The notes under the pieces: generated by a model
What the model was told of the DNA's origin: nothing
Databases searched by the model: none
What the model saw: the letters and a program-made list of their open reading frames with translations, nothing else
Source of the DNA: Hyphodiscus hymeniophilus
Lineage: Eukaryota; Ascomycota; Leotiomycetes; Helotiales; Hyphodiscaceae
NCBI GenBank assembly: GCA_016508695.1
Contig: VNKQ01000002.1
Span: 2,790,001 to 2,854,000 of the forward strand
DNA length: 64,000 nucleotides
Reading direction: 5' to 3'
Made by a program: the position numbers and the translations under genes
Shown here: piece by piece, positions 32,822 through 44,618 of the stretch
How the letters are laid out: every line of letters begins with the position of its first letter
Numbering within the stretch: the stretch's first letter is position 1

Positions 32822-34569
32822 TCATTCTGTGTTCATGATATTTGACATAGCCAGCCTGTCCACAATGAACCTCTCCCCATCGAAGCCGATTACCTCACCA
32901 CCACCTAGAACCTGTTCAACTGGCCATCTCAAATAGCGTTCCCACCTTTTCTCCCTCGGCAGCTCTACAATCATAGTCCTCAACAAGTTCTCCGCCTTGC
33001 CTTCAACCCACCACATGTAAGCTGATCTCTTCAACGCCACGCAAAAATACACAACCACCAACAATGCCTCGGGGATCTTCTCCTCAAGCATCTTCAAGTA
33101 GTCATCGGTGATCCAGCTAAGCCAAGACATCACGATCGACAGCTTACTAACTTCCGGATTGAATTGCATCATGCTAAACACGCGCCGAAGTTTTTCTAAG
33201 TTCCTATCCAATACTTCTCTATCTGCATGGCCGAGGTTACATTCGTAATTATGCCATGCGGATGGAAGAAGACAGAGCTCTCGTTCCTCGCCTTCAGTGA
33301 TGGGGTCGGGACGATCGGGATCGAGGCCTACCCATGGAGAAAAGAGAGGGCCCATAGGGCCGCTGCAAAGCTCCTGGAATAGATGCTGGATTATGTCGTG
33401 AGTGCCCCTGTGCAACTTTACCCATTGCACGTTCTCGCCCTCAATGATGCCCGGGGATTTCGGGACAAAAAAAAGGGCGGATGGACGGGACTTGTCTTGA
33501 GCTGCCCAGCTGTGGGTGAAAACCAGTGTTGAGAATGCAAAACATGCGTGGCAGTTTGTAGAGGTTAGCTTGGCGATTTCGGGCTGAAAAAGTGCCAGTG
33601 CAGTTGCCAGGTGGGAGGAAGAGGCGTGCATGTACTTTGATTTCTCCGAGGGTGTGGTTGATAGAAGGGATAGGTGGAGTGCGGAAAGTGATAGCAGCTC
33701 ATGCATTAGGAACCTGTAACTGAATGCTAGCTGGACGGCTGTGACTTTGAAGAGCTCGACGCAAGCCGCAAAGTCAACGAACGTGTTGACGCTTCTCGTA
33801 GTCCAGGAATGGAGAAGCTCGAGGTCGAGAATGGTGAACTGCAATGGGAGGGGCGAGAGGAGGGACGGGGAGAGTGGTGTTGATGATGATGCCGGAGTCG
33901 CGGGTCCGGAAGACAGCATCGATGATATCGTCGGTGGTCCTCTTCTTGAGGGTATAGTAAGGGGGGTGGTTTGAAGAAACGAGCATTGTTGGCCATGGGC
34001 GGTACATTTCTGGCAGATGGGCTTGATTTCGTCGCACTGGATGAAGTCAGACAATTGAACGCACTGTCCAACACAGCAAGAGAGCCAAAGAGACTGTGGG
34101 AAGTGCAGATGGAATGATGCTGATCCGCTTTCACAATCGGAGAGACGGAAACATTACACAACCACGGCGTTACCGAATGAATAGAACAAGGTCGGTGATG
34201 TAGGAATACAGCAAAGTTCGAAACAACCTTGGTAAAACAGCTTGCGCAATATCCGAAGTTTGTGGTACGAAATGGAACTTTCCAAAATTCAACAACGGTG
34301 GTGATGATCACGCGACGTGAGGATTTCGACCAGATGAGGTCCTGGAAGCCGACTTTGGACCAGTTCGCCACGTTTGCTGAAATCGCAGAAACAATGTGAA
34401 GCACAAACATAAGACAAGGATATTGAAATCAAGATCTGTGATGTGGATGAGGAGGAGGAGGAGGAGGAGGTGTTGGTACTACCTTTACCTTACGCAACTT
34501 GCATTGGGTACAGCCCAGCCGACTCTTATTGTGCGGGCGACGCGGCTTGACTGCTTGGGGATCCTTCAT
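32822..34569 (-). CDS. Zn2Cys6 transcription factor (Upc2-like architecture)
   Basis: Two exons, 34569-34483 and 34036-32822, joined in phase 0 give 433 residues. Exon 1 encodes MKDPQAVKPRRPHNKSRLG then CTQCKLRKVK. Exon 2 continues CDEIKPICQKCTAHGQQC, so together they make a complete C-x2-C-x6-C-x6-C-x2-C-x6-C binuclear zinc cluster. The rest (LLHSWTTRSVNTFVDFAACV, FLMHELLSLSALHLSLL) resembles the fungal-specific domain of sterol-uptake-control-like regulators. The splitting intron is 446 nt, far longer than its neighbours, and interrupts the zinc cluster. The gene diverges from a flavoprotein monooxygenase about 755 bases away, which suggests (but does not prove) that it regulates that module. 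Confidence 0.85.
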
Positions 34570-35323
34570 GGCAAGTAGGTCGGGTACGGGTATGGGTCCG
34601 GGTACGAACGGGACTCGTATCGGAATAGGCTATTAGTTGGGGGGCCGAAGGTGGGTGATGATCCAGATGTGAATGCGATACTCGTACGAACGAAGCTTCG
34701 AGGATCGAATGAGGTGTTAAGGAGTCCGAGAGCGATGCGACGAGATCTGGTGAATCCCCCCCTGCTAAGGTAAGGCTGTTACATAAGGTTACCTTGTTGT
34801 ACCACCCGGGCCTGCGCTAATTGATGGCCCAGCCGAAAATCATCCAGAACACCTAGAAAGGGGTCAAAATATTTAAATTACTACTCTATATTACTTTAAT
34901 AACAATTTGATAGGCTTTCCACTTGTTTTTACTAGTAATTAACATCTATCAGGCATCTTTACAATACGCAAACAGATTCACCTCTTACTGGGATTCTCAC
35001 CTCAGCGCTAGGGTTTCTCACCTCTTAATTCGTAGGTCGTAGGATTGCAACATCAGCTGAATAGCCTTTACTGACGGAAATTTGTTCAACTGTAAGTTCC
35101 GGATCTGACCTTCTTGGGATCAGATATAACGTTCTTGTAGGTTTATTAAATCGTTTAGTTTAGCTTGATCCGAGCTTTTATCTCTTTGCACAAGACCGTA
35201 CTTACCTTCTTTCTTTTCCTTGACCTTATTCTCAGTTTATCTAACTAAGCTCATTCAATCCTAAATCGTGGCAACTGTCAGCCCTTCTTCTTCTATACAT
35301 TAATCAATAAAAAATCAACTAAT
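34570..35323. promoter_or_regulatory. divergent promoter region of the Zn2Cys6 regulator and the monooxygenase
   Basis: The 754 bases become AT-rich after about 34860. They include CGG-containing sites (for example near 34585-34625 and 34825) of the kind zinc-cluster factors bind, but I see no clean CGG-Nx-CCG palindrome. Confidence 0.45.
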
Positions 35324-37295
35324 ATGGCACCCATGATCGACACTGACTTCCTTGTCGTTGGACTTGGCCCAGCAGGAGCTGCTCTTGCTTCCTTCCTAGC
35401 GCAGAATGGTACTTCTCTCAAAGATGTTTATTATTGGAATTACAATTAATAGAAAAGCCAACAGATCTCAAAGGAATTGCCATAAACAAAGCTACAAGTA
35501 CCGCGGACACTCCAAGAGCACATTCAGTCAACCCCTTCGCAATAGGTATGCCCTCAGCCCCTGCAGTCAAATAGATACTCACTCGATCATAGAATGTCTA
35601 CGTGATATTGGCCTCGAGGATGATGCTAAGAGACTGGGAGTTACCGGGAACGATTTCAAATCAATGCGATGGTGCCGGAGCATGGTCGGCGAGGAGTATG
35701 GCAAGGTGCATTGCTATGCAGGCGATCCCGATGGCAAGGTATGTATGCTTGGGCCATTCTTAACAGTTGCAGAATATTTTGTACTAATTGCTTACCTTTA
35801 GAGAGATCTTGAAAAGTCCACTCCTTGCGATTATATGGATCTCCCTCAGACATACCTTGAGCCAATGCTTGTCAAATACGCGTCCCATAATGGCTTTCAA
35901 ACTCGCTTCTCCACGGATCTCGTCAGTATTGAGCAGACTGATAACAGCATAATATGCACAGTCAAAGATGCTATTACTCAAACGATCTACCAGATCCGAT
36001 CCCGGTATCTCTTTGGTGCTGACGGAGGCCGTAGCACTGTGGCGGCCACGCTGAATTTTAGCTTTCTCAAGGAGCCATCAGGCGGCGTCGCGTGTAACAT
36101 CCTTCTCAACGCTGATCTGACCCATATCGTGCACGAGAGGAAATCCCAGCTACACTGGGTTATGAAGCCTGACCGAATCACACGTTTTGGTATAGCTCCA
36201 GTTTTGCGCATGGTTCGACCGTGGACGCAGTGGTTACTCGTTACTTTTACGCCGGGAACGTCCGAAGACCCATTTCGGGATTTGTCACCCCAAAGTCCTG
36301 AGTTGATTGACTTCGTGAAGGAGATTATAGGAGATGATAGCGTCGATGTCGAGATCCTGCGTTTGGACCCGTGGGTAGTTCGTGAAACCGTTGCAGAGTC
36401 ATATTCCAGTAAGCGCAATGTTTTTCTATTAGGGGATGCGGCGCACCGGCACCCGCCTGCATTTGGCCTCGGAAGCAACACTTGCATCCAGGATGCGTAT
36501 AATCTAGCCTGGAAAGTCGCGCTTGTTGCCAAGGGGATTGCAGGCCCGGCGCTCCTTGACTCTTATACCACGGAGCGTCAACCAGTAGGCGCACAACTCG
36601 TCCGCGAATCGAACAAACAGATGGTCGCCCACGCTGCGGTTTGGGAGGCACTTGGGATGTTTAATAAATCCTCCGAGGAAGGGTTACAGCAGATCAATCA
36701 ACTCTCTGAGGCAAGCAAAGAAGGTGCAGCTCGTCGGTTGCGACTCCACACGGCCCTGGAAGGCAAGCGGCAAGAAGCAGAGAGTGTTGGTATTGCGATG
36801 AACCAGGTGTATGACTCAACAGCAGTATACTTGGACGATGAAATTGGTCCTCGGCCTGTGGTCCAGGGAGATCCCATCGTTCGAGTTTTAATCTCGTCAT
36901 ATCCCGGCCTTCGGCTACCGCACGCATGGCTCGACAAGCCGACAAGGCGCAAGACGCTGTCAACTCAAGACCTTGCTGGACATGGCTCGTTCTGCCTGAT
37001 AACTGGTGTCGGTGGAGATGCATGGCGGTTGGCCGCAGATAAAGTATCTCAAGCCACAGGCGTTCAAATCAAGACATATGGTATTGGCTTCGGTCTCGAC
37101 TATCAGGATATCTACCGGGAATGGCAAGAGAGAAGAGAAGTAGAGGAAGATGGATGTGTGTTGATTCGACCTGATAGATTTGTGGCTTGGAGATCAATGA
37201 GGATGATTTCGGACTGTGAGAGCAAGCTTTTGCTGGTACTTAACAGTATCTTATCAAGAGAAGAGTCGAACGTTATTCGTAATAAGAAAGCTTAG
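35324..37295 (+). CDS. FAD-dependent aromatic hydroxylase (phenol 2-monooxygenase/TfdB-like)
   Basis: Four exons, 35324-35408, 35465-35545, 35593-35738 and 35802-37295, encode 601 residues. The dinucleotide-binding motif VVGLGPAGAALASFLAQN lies at residues 11-28, the DG motif FGADGGRS near 177, and the GD motif LLGDAAHRHPPAFGLGSN near 315, followed by DAYNLAWKVALV. These mark group A flavoprotein monooxygenases. Length and the thioredoxin-like C-terminal third (DLAGHGSFCLITGVGGDAW) match phenol 2-monooxygenase and TfdB-type chlorophenol hydroxylases. By family it uses NAD(P)H and O2 to hydroxylate a phenolic ring. It diverges from a zinc-cluster regulator and converges with an SDR oxidoreductase, a plausible small aromatic-metabolism module. 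All FAD motifs are intact. Confidence 0.9.
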
Positions 37296-38026
37296 CTCAA
37301 GGAATATCGATTTAAAGGATAAAGTAAGTATTCTTAAAATCGATACATATACTGCCTGTACGCAGCCAGCATATCGATTTTGATCCGATCCGGATTCCGC
37401 GTTATCGAGTTCAGTGGTGGCAATAATGGAGTTCTGTTCAGAAACGAAGTGTTTCTGTATGTTTTTGATGCAGTACTCATGACTAGCGTTAATGGTGTCT
37501 TTCAATATCGTCCATCCAGGTCCGATCATTGGCAAGAAGGTGGATGGAGATGCCATTCAAATGACTGATCTTGGTACCGTTGAGGAAGCGGGGAAAAGTG
37601 CTCCATTGGCTACTATTGATGGCATGTTCTGATAGTTATGTCATGATAGATCCAACTGTGCCATATGAATGATGTCAATCAAAATTTGACATGGGTGGCT
37701 TCTTGATGGGAATGTTACGATGTACGACCTCGCTGGCACATTGGACTGAGATCTAGCCTGACGAGATCGAGAACAGTGTCCTTGTGCCTAATCCAACAAA
37801 GTCCATCACCCCTCGCAGTCCATTCACGTGCGTGCTTCCGAGCCCTCAAATAATCTCGACTATATAATCCAGGATCAACTTAAAACTTATCCGTCTGCGA
37901 AGCCCACTGGAAGCTTCGTCTCAAGTCTGAACAATAAGCTTATGTTCTGGGGCCACTGGCGTCTGTGGAAGGCGAATCAATGATATACATGGATATTTCA
38001 GTGATTAGAAAAGTCGTCATCTCCGA
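37296..38026. other. intergenic, convergent 3' regions
   Basis: The 731 bases between the monooxygenase and the SDR gene show no supported gene. Confidence 0.5.
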
Positions 38027-39170
38027 TCAAACTTGGCCATTTGCAAACAGAGTTCTTCCCCCATCTACCGCAATCGACCGACCATCAATGTATGCCCCTG
38101 CTCTACTAGCAAGGAACAGTACCACGCCAGCCATGTCCTCCAGTACACCTGCTCTCTTCGCAGGAACCTTCGATACCAGATCGCCGAAGATATCAGCTCC
38201 GGCGCCCGTTCCCATGGGGTTCATGTTGCTCGGTACAACTGAAGCAGTTAGAACTGAAAGGAAAAGCTTTGGAGGGCACAGTCTTACATCCGGGATTGAT
38301 CCCGACCACTCTCACATACCACCTCGCAAACTTCGAAGCCAGTAAAGCTACTAAGTGATCTGTCGCCGCTTTGGTGGTAGCATAGCTCATCATGTCGACG
38401 TTCGTCGCATTGTGCAGACTTGCAATTGAACTATACTCTGGTCACTAAATGTTCTATTTCACCCATTGTGAAGGATGGGCACAGTGGTTTATAATTTACC
38501 TTGTCACAATCACAACCCCACATCCGTTCTCCTTCCCCTTGCTGCCATCCTCATGGACTCGCTCGCCCGCTGCAGCTAACAAATCCATGAGAGCCACGGA
38601 AAGGAAATAATGTGCCATGGTGTTGACTTGAAACGAAGATATCCAGTCAGAATACGAAGACGAGAGTAGTGAGGTTTGGAGTTCGGCCAAAGACGCGGTC
38701 AATGGGTTACAGGAGACAGAGGGGTCTCGACGGATGCCGGCGTTGGATACTAGGATATCGAGGTGTGATTCTCGTTGCCTTACATAGGTCGAGGTTGCGA
38801 GTATCCCATTCTCAGAGAGAAGGTCACAAGGGAAGCTGATAGAATGGTCAGCTGAAAGACCGAGTTCAATAGAATTGGAGGAAGATTGTGATCAGAACAG
38901 TCGAATAATTACCCAATCGAGGATCCTCCAGATTCCTTCCCAAGAGCATTCAAGCGTTCTTGAACTTCAGAGATGGGATCGGATGCAAGACCGCAGACAT
39001 AAACTTTGCAGCCGTTGGTCACGAGGCCCTGACTTTCGTCAGCGTCAGGCCAGTGGGTGGGGAGAGAAAGTTGCCTCCACTATCATGAGACCTATCCCAC
39101 TCGTTCCACCGGTACATAGCGCTACTCTGCCCTTCACTGAAAAGAGACTGTTGATATTTGTTGAAGCCAT
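38027..39170 (-). CDS. short-chain dehydrogenase/reductase
   Basis: Five exons, 39170-39075, 39028-38913, 38835-38500, 38430-38288 and 38238-38027, encode 300 residues. The cofactor motif is CTGGTSGIG (residues 19-27), then LDILVSNAGIRRD, a Ser-containing VVIVTRSSIASL, and the active-site YATTK with Tyr199 and Lys203. INPG and the C-terminal GRSIAVDGGRTL are typical classical SDR features. It should oxidise or reduce an alcohol/ketone using NAD(P); the substrate is unknown. The first intron (39074-39029, 46 nt) begins with GC, not GT, yet its join rebuilds the expected GIGLMIVEGLVTNG helix exactly, so I call a GC-AG intron. The gene sits convergent to the flavoprotein monooxygenase. Confidence 0.9.
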
Positions 39171-40345
39171 GATGGCAAGAGTGGGGTATAGACACCTATC
39201 CACCTTGCTCGAAGTTGCGAGAACTATGGCTCAAATTGTAAGAAAAAGCTGAGATATAGTAGTCGTTCATACAACCCAATGGTATCCAAGTCGCTGAATG
39301 AGATTATTGATGCTTATTTGGATATCAGCCTCTCAGGAGCTCATATGTTGCGAGAGTGGAGAGTGGGTCGACATGCATGAGGCGGATACCAGCTTACCTG
39401 CACTTGAAGGTAAAAACTACGAACGATTGCTGATAATAGGCTTGCACTGAGCCAAGACCGAACTCACAAGCATGAGATTGCCAAGCAGTAAGCAAAGCCG
39501 CGAGCAATGGGAGTCGTAGCTTCATCTATAAAATGCCACTGAGCCCTTTTTCTTTCGTCTAAAGGAGAATTTCCACCTTCAGATTCTCCTCATCTTATCG
39601 AAATTCGAGACGCCGTTCACACTAACTGAATCCATGTAAAGACTCTCTGGACGCCATCGCCTCCGGGACGGATGTGTATTTGCAACTGCCGTCGATGCCC
39701 AAGTTCACTGGGCGATTGCGGATCCTTCTTCTTGATATATGAGATGATATTGAGAACAAGAGAAAAATCTGTCATCGTGGGTCTAGTCGGTCAAAATGCC
39801 TCTGGCTTCTCGTTTCCAAGGGGAGACCAAGTTGATCGTCCATTCATTGGATGTTGTTGATCAGAAGGCTATCCTTGAGATAACGGGATCTGGATTGCAG
39901 AAGAACGGAAAGCGGTATAATAATCGGTATGTTTGCCTGGGCTCCAACATACCCTGCACCGTGGTTGAGAAAGAGTTGATGGGAGAACAGATATTGCTGA
40001 ATTCTGACAGGAAAGATTACTGCTATTAGGTGGTACCTTCACACCGCGCTGGTGAGGAAGTTATGGAGACAAATGAGGGCTTGTGAAAAAGGGGTGATGG
40101 TTTCAGAAGCTATTGTATTATAAAAGATCTGAAAAATATGGCCGCCCAATAATTTTGGCTCATTTGAAAGTCTAGAGAAAAGTCGGTTCTGTTCCTCATG
40201 CCCAAAAGAAAAGACACAACGGATGGATATTGGTAATCTTATCGCCGATCTACAAGGATCATCACTTTGGACAATATCCTCATGTTCTATTCATACCACC
40301 TCTCTTTATTGTCACCTCAACTTCCGCCTTCGACTCTCTTCCTAT
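39171..40345. other. intergenic
   Basis: Promoter regions of two outward-pointing genes. Short plus-strand frames at 39672-40029 have no recognisable motif and I do not call them. Confidence 0.45.
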
Positions 40346-42082
40346 ATGCCAAGTTCAAAGGCTTTACTATCACCTACTTGTGCCCGCTGTCTGCGAGCAG
40401 TGCAATGGCACCATGCACTACCTATTACCTTCAATAGTTCTCGAAACTTTCGGAAGCTTTCGCCACTTCATAGCTCCCAAAACCCTAGACATGTAGAAGA
40501 ATTGGAACATCAGGAGTTCGAGCCAAACGGGAAGAAGGCATCCGACCAGGAACTCTCAACTTCCGAAGACAATGAAAATGTCCCGGGCGCGATGTCTCGG
40601 CGCCTTGCGCAGGCTACAGAGGACGCGATCCTTGAAGGTGGACGAGCAGGAAGGAAAGCAGTGGAGGAGGCTGGATTCTCAAAAGAACTGAAGGATAAGC
40701 TGTTGGAAAAGGTCCAAGCACATAAGTTCCGAAGTGAGAATCCTGGAGCTTTTGCAGAAGCTGGGATGACATCGAATGTTGGGAGAGGTTCACGAGAAAT
40801 CGCTACCGGACAAGCTTGGACGGGAACAGAGACTGCGGAGGATGCAGTCCTAAGAATGTTAGACGATGCACGGAAGCCATTGAAGCCAAGTTTGCGAGGT
40901 TCAGCGAAGATACCGAGTCCAGTGGTTGACTTAAGATTGAGGCGGGAACCCAAGCTACGGCCTGGGGATCGACTGGCGAATGCAAGAGACAAAACGTCAA
41001 TATACGCCATTTCCAAAGATTCGCAGATGTCAGAGAAAGAAAGGGAGGACATGAGGAGAGATTTGAGGGAGAGGTTCACGCCGGGGGCTAGAGCTATGCC
41101 GAATTCGATAAGAGGGTTGGCTTCTCTAGCTAACGAGAGGATTGAGGAAGCAATTGCCAGAGGACAATTCAAGGTAGATCCATGCGGAAGACTTCATATT
41201 CTGCTTTTAACCTCTTCGTAGAATATTCCCCGCGGGAAAGCCATCGAGCGAGACCCTCGAGCCGACAATCCGTTCATAAACACGACCGAATATATAATGA
41301 ACAAAATGATTCAGCGTCAGGAGATTGTCCCTCCGTGGATAGAGAAGCAACAGGAACTCGTGAAAGCAACAAATGTATTTCGGGCCAGATTACGAAACGA
41401 TTGGAAGCGGCATGCCGCGAGGACTATCGCAAGTCGGGGTGGCAGTCTACAAGATCAGATGCGAACCGCAGAGAGATATGCGGACGGCGAAAGGATTCAC
41501 AATCCCAAAAGACGTGCGGTAGAGCAGATCTCTGTTCCAACAATTGCCACTTCTGATCCTGTAATGGTCAATATCATCCAGAACGCACCCGCAGAAGATG
41601 GGGTTTCCCCTCCAATACAAATATCGTTGAAGGCGAAGGACGGAAAGGTCATGGTTTCGGAGCCCTTGAGTACAGAGGCTTCCACGACACCTATTTCAGA
41701 ACCACAGACTGCTCTACCAGCACCTTTCCGGATACCGTCATGGGAGGCGGCCGAATTAAGCTACCTTCAGCTCGCCATCACCAATCTCAACAGTCTCACC
41801 AGATCTTACAACCTTATGGCGCCCGATCTCGCCAAGAAGCCATACTTCTCTCTTCAGCGTGAACTCAAATCTTGCTATGCAGATGTAGCTCCTGGACTAG
41901 CAGGCGCGATCAAAGATAGAGCTGCCCGACCTCCAAAGCAACTAGTCGAACAGATTGGACATACGCCTGGTAGTATGCTTGAGAGATTCTCGACTGATAA
42001 AGCGGTGGTCTATGACTCCAAAAAGCCTTTGTATGGGTTCAAGGAGTTTTGGAACGACCTTTTTGCCAAGGAGAAGTCATGA
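40346..42082 (+). CDS. DUF1992 protein, DnaJC28-like, probably mitochondrial
   Basis: Two exons, 40346-41173 and 41222-42082 (48-nt intron), encode 562 residues. The start MPSSKALLSPTCARCLRAV and following Arg/Ser-rich, acid-poor stretch fit a mitochondrial presequence. The DUF1992 domain is recognised by LANERIEEAIARGQFK joined to NIPRGKAIERDPRADNPFI and MNKMIQRQEIVPPWIEKQQE, the order seen in DnaJ homologue subfamily C member 28. No J-domain HPD motif is visible. In the C-terminal third, LSYLQLAITNLNSLTRSYNL and KPYFSLQRELKSCYADVAP form a second conserved helical part. Molecular function is not known; a role in organelle protein handling is only suggested by the human name. Confidence 0.88.
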
Positions 42083-42190
42083 GATTGCGCAGTCGCTCCT
42101 TCCATTGAGAGATTCTGATCCCTAGAGAATTGACACGATATTTCCAAAGCCTAAATTCACTGATTTTTGCTACATCTCAACTTCCAAGAA

Positions 42191-43255
42191 ATGGATCAGA
42201 ATGTCCCAAGCCTTGATCGTTCACTGGCCATGAGCGGTCCGCCTTGCGTTCGATATGCTTCGATCAACGACATATTCATAAATGCGCAAAGCCCTCTGCC
42301 GAGACTGCCGAACCCGTTTCTTAACATGAGCAATTTCGAAGTCGACAAATGTTATGCAAGCTTCCTCCTAGACCAAGAGTTGGTCACTGGCTCTACAACT
42401 ACAATTATTGATTTTGTTGATCGACCTGATGGACCAGTTTCTTCACTCACCCATACATTTCCTCCCCGCTGCCCCAACGATTTAGACGTTGTCAACCACC
42501 GTATGAGATTTCTCAGTTCACCGTTTCTGCCTTCCAATTATCGAAAAGACAACAGGTTCGAGGTTCTCGAAGCCGTTGAACGCTACTCCACCGTGGTTGA
42601 TTGCGAGCCCCAACTTCACTGGTCTCAGCCTGCCTACCTGCCTATCTGCGAGGATATTCAAGATGATGGCAGAGGCAACTACTTGACGGATGTTAATTTT
42701 CACGACCCAACCAAACCATATCCAGTGCTTCACGAGAATTCAATGCAGGGCCTCCCAAAGCAACGCCTGCTTCTGCGCCTCGTCCTTTCGAACCCGCCGG
42801 CTTTCCGTCGAAAACTACAAGATGTGGAGTACGCTTGTTCCTTCCGCGAGTTCGGATATATACTTGATGAGCTAGCTTGCTTGACCGGACTTGATATTGA
42901 GTGTTGGAGATCATTTGAAGAGATCGAGAAGTGTCTGTTCATTTCGAGCAAAGAGCTGTCAATCGTGGATGGGCGACGGCTGATGGATATTCTGGGTAGG
43001 ATTGCGGATTTAGAGTGGGCAGTCAAGAAGGACTTGGGTAACGGGCTGGATGTATTGTACAAGTACGACGAACAAATCATGACAAACATGCGACGAAGCG
43101 CAATTTTAGCCAGGGCTGACTTGGCAGATGTAAAGGCGGAAGAAGCCCTTGAGCGGTACACTGGCTCGATCGAACCACTGTTTGGATTGGATATCGAGGA
43201 TTGGTTGGATATTGCAGCCATTGCTACCGACGATGTAGCTTTGCAGATTACTTGA
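42191..43255 (+). CDS. protein of unknown function
   Basis: A single exon of 354 codons from the ATG at 42191; the frame is open a little further upstream, but without an ATG. It begins only 108 bases after the DUF1992 gene ends. The sequence looks like a real globular protein: TTTIIDFVDRPDGPVSSL, KQRLLLRLVLSNPPAFRRKL, ELACLTGLDIECW and a helical C-terminus rich in Asp/Leu. No signal peptide, membrane span or known motif is seen. Coding-like composition and length support it. Confidence 0.65.
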   Translation: MDQNVPSLDRSLAMSGPPCVRYASINDIFINAQSPLPRLPNPFLNMSNFEVDKCYASFLLDQELVTGSTTTIIDFVDRPDGPVSSLTHTFPPRCPNDLDVVNHRMRFLSSPFLPSNYRKDNRFEVLEAVERYSTVVDCEPQLHWSQPAYLPICEDIQDDGRGNYLTDVNFHDPTKPYPVLHENSMQGLPKQRLLLRLVLSNPPAFRRKLQDVEYACSFREFGYILDELACLTGLDIECWRSFEEIEKCLFISSKELSIVDGRRLMDILGRIADLEWAVKKDLGNGLDVLYKYDEQIMTNMRRSAILARADLADVKAEEALERYTGSIEPLFGLDIEDWLDIAAIATDDVALQIT

Positions 43256-44618
43256 TTTGAAATCAACTACAAAGACTTGGATACTACGACATGAGGTAGA
43301 GGGTTCTTTCATTGGATGTCAGCAAGGCCTTCCTTAATAGTTGGAAAAGAGGCATTCCATTCCTGGAGAGGGGCCACTGAAATAACATCGGGTCTCAAAA
43401 GCGGAAAGGATTTGGTCATAGCGAATCGGTGATTTGCATAGACGGGAGAGAATTGGATATAAACAACGTCGGATAGACTTCAATAACCCTTTGAACCCTC
43501 TCACCCAACTCAAAGGGTCGCTCCATCACGTGTACCTGCACTTGCTGCACAGTCCCCCCTTTTATCAAAGCATGGGCCACGGTCCGGGACGTTTCCCCGA
43601 CACTATACTGGATGGAGTTACTCTGGCGCCGTCTGGCTTGCCGAACCGTGTCCTTGGAAGTGGAGAGGATGCAGCCCAGGAGTAAATTGTGGCGATATTA
43701 GGGTGTTTTAGTGCTGATCGGTAATGAAAAGTCTGTGTAGTTTCGCCTCGTTCTGAGTATAATTTGAGGATTGACCAATCAAGAGTCCCATCAACAAATG
43801 TGATATGCGCTGAGCCCCTAATCCCCCTATCCTTACTCGTCTCCGCTGTTGGGCGCGGGTGGCCCGTTGGGCTTCTTTGAGACCACACTATGTATGAAGA
43901 CGGACTCCTGCAAGTCCTGAAAATCGTTTTCTTTTTGCTGCTGCTGTTGTTGTTGTTATTGTCATTTGTGAGTAATTCAACTGCTATTGCAATGTTGACT
44001 TAAACCATTATAAATCTCCAAAACACATTGTTTGCGCTCCCAAGCTCGTGTTGCAGCTTTCTCTGTGCGCAACGCGAGGTTGACGATAGGAAAGCGAGAC
44101 TGAGAGGTCATAGCAACTTAAGCAACATCACATATCACACTTTGCCGAATACTTCAACCCCAGCTTCTCCTGCACGGTCGCCAGCCCCCCAAAACCAAAA
44201 CGAAACACTCTCTTGTCACACAACTGCCGTGGAAGCTTTGGAAGCGAAGCTGTGCTGCACCGTCCCGTCGTCCACACTCGCTCTTCTCTCTGCATACTTC
44301 CATCCAAGAGTCTCACAGATGCATGGAACGATACACAATGTGACATCAACACAACAGATCGACTCTTTCATCGCCGGCCGACTATTCACTCATTAAATAC
44401 GTTCACCATCCTTCACGAACGCGTTGGTACAATAAAGGTAGACCATTCAATCGATTCAATCTCCCTCACCGCCATCTGCCAGAAAGGAGCTTGACCGCCG
44501 GCATACTGCAGCTTAAGCCACAAAGAGAGAGAGAAGCCAGGATTGCATCAGTCTGCTATAGAAATAGCAAAACCCATCACATCACACTTCGAAACCATAA
44601 CATCAAGAGAGAAGGAAT
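43256..44618. other. intergenic, 1.4 kb upstream of the centrosomin-motif gene
   Basis: Contains a CTG/TTG trinucleotide tract (43936-43960) and a long C/A-rich leader-like region before the ATG at 44619. No gene is supported in the short frames. Confidence 0.45.

Noticed and set aside
34054..34410. Alternative N-terminus for the zinc-cluster factor from the ATG at 34410
   Set aside because: It lacks the C-x2-C-x6 half of the cluster in frame. The exon at 34569-34483 gives a perfect cluster.
43565..43888. Minus-strand 107-codon frame
   Set aside because: No motif and no start or splice support; lies in a promoter-like region.
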